From Chloroflexota bacterium (lineage in GTDB: Bacteria > Chloroflexota > Anaerolineae > Promineifilales > Promineifilaceae), in NCBI GenBank assembly GCA_024223125.1, contig JAAEOP010000051.1, positions 1 through 14,907 on the forward strand: a stretch of DNA of 14,907 bases, given 5' to 3'. Shown one piece after another: positions 14,583-14,907 of this stretch. The position numbers were made by a program, and so were the translations under genes. The notes below the pieces were generated by a model that did not search any database, had not been told where the DNA came from, and worked only from the letters and a program-made list of their open reading frames with translations. Each line of letters opens with the position of its first letter. The first letter of the stretch is position 1.

Positions 14583-14645
14583 TCAGTGATTGGTGATCGG
14601 GTGCTGCATTCTGATTACCGATTACTGACCACTGATTACCGATTA
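14580..14645. repeat. Degenerate AATCAGTG / CTGATTACCGATTA repeats
   Basis: CTGATTACCGATTA occurs twice (14611-14624 and 14632-14645). AATCAGTG (14581-14588) is the inverse of CACTGATT (14630-14637). A related GTAATCAGTGTGCAG is found at 13351-13365, after kbl. These belong to the loose ATCAGT-type repeat seen in intergenic regions of several phyla. The first copy overlaps the stop codon of the WYL remnant. Confidence 0.6.
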
Positions 14646-14666
14646 TATCCTTAATACAACCAGGGT

Positions 14667-14907
14667 TTACTCAAAAATTGTAGCCGCTTGATCAATAAAC
14701 TCTTGCGGTATTTCCAGACCCTGCTCGGCGGCCGCGCTTAAATTCAAGGCCAGGCTGCCCGCATCCTGGGACTCAATGATTGCCGCAGGGATGTCCAATT
14801 CACCCTTGAGAATAGCCACAACCAGGTCACCAGATTCCAAGCCATCCACGTAATAATCCAGACCTAAAGCGACGGCCGCACCCCGTTCAGCGCTGGCAGG
14901 ATCATTG
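14667..14907 (-). CDS. ABC transporter substrate-binding protein, C-terminal part (5' end outside window)
   Basis: The minus-strand frame is open to the end of the window and gives about 79 residues: NDPASAERGAAVALGLDYY, then GDLVVAILKGELDIPAAIIES, NLSAAAEQGLEIPQEFIDQAATIFE and stop. This matches the end of the ABC_sub_bind (TrpX-like) family of periplasmic-binding-protein folds, in which a strand with ND/TD-P-x-x-x-x-x-G-A is followed by LGxDYY and ILxGE. The GTG at 14849 is inside the domain and is not the start. Permease and ATPase genes would be expected beyond the window, but the gene order there is unknown. The ligand cannot be told from this part. Two CGGCCG copies lie in it. Confidence 0.82.
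   Translation of the reverse strand, partial: NDPASAERGAAVALGLDYYVDGLESGDLVVAILKGELDIPAAIIESQDAGSLALNLSAAAEQGLEIPQEFIDQAATIFE

Noticed and set aside
14580..14645. CRISPR array
   Set aside because: The repeat units are only 14 bases, spaced 21 bases apart, present twice and partly inverted. There are no spacers of regular size and no cas genes.

Overview
The window looks like a stretch of a Chloroflexota genome, most likely an Anaerolineae-type bacterium. This is inference from gene content: FG-GAP, CARDB and Calx-beta type surface proteins with hydrophobic tails ending in P-x-x-x-R, a Tad-type secretion module with no secretin in view, a coiled-coil DegS-like kinase, and a TTHA1582-like KBL/BioF enzyme. 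There is no rRNA or other marker that fixes the taxon. Base composition is moderate. The palindrome CGGCCG, often extended to ACGGCCGT, is scattered through almost every gene.

Layout. (1) 1-2075 is an accessory zone of surface-protein and TPR remnants: the 3' end of a CARDB-like secreted protein (+), a cloverleaf-like palindromic repeat, a mosaic FG-GAP/Calx-beta remnant (-), and a decapitated, frameshifted TPR/membrane remnant (+). (2) 2084-10708 is a long run of co-directional genes. A promoter (2084-2113) precedes a NarL/DegU-type response regulator and a soluble DegS-type histidine kinase. A second strong promoter (4042-4069) precedes a receiver-TadZ/CpaE ATPase, the CpaF/TadA motor ATPase, TadB and TadC. 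These are followed closely by a ComF-like phosphoribosyltransferase, a long-form ribosome hibernation factor and a low-molecular-weight tyrosine phosphatase. (3) 10717-13338 holds a convergent HNH endonuclease (-), then a Nif3-family metal protein (+) and a glycine C-acetyltransferase/AONS family PLP enzyme (+). (4) 13339-14907 is a second accessory zone with inverted repeats, a short hypothetical protein (-), an aldo/keto reductase remnant (-) fused head-to-head to a WYL-regulator remnant (+), degenerate short repeats, and the 3' end of an ABC-transporter substrate-binding protein (-) running off the window.

Working together. The kinase and the two closely similar receivers (one on a DNA-binding output, one on TadZ) suggest a single sensor controlling both transcription and assembly of a Tad-type pilus or secretion machine. 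No pilin, prepilin peptidase, CpaB or secretin lies in this window. ComF next to a Tad module hints at a link to DNA uptake, but that is inference.

The most interesting signals are the highly iterated CGGCCG palindrome (41 copies counted by eye), its use as the entire 8-bp gap between two convergent genes, a comF gene with no NTG start codon in the right place, and two separate sites where the 5' ends of two divergent genes seem to have been lost together.
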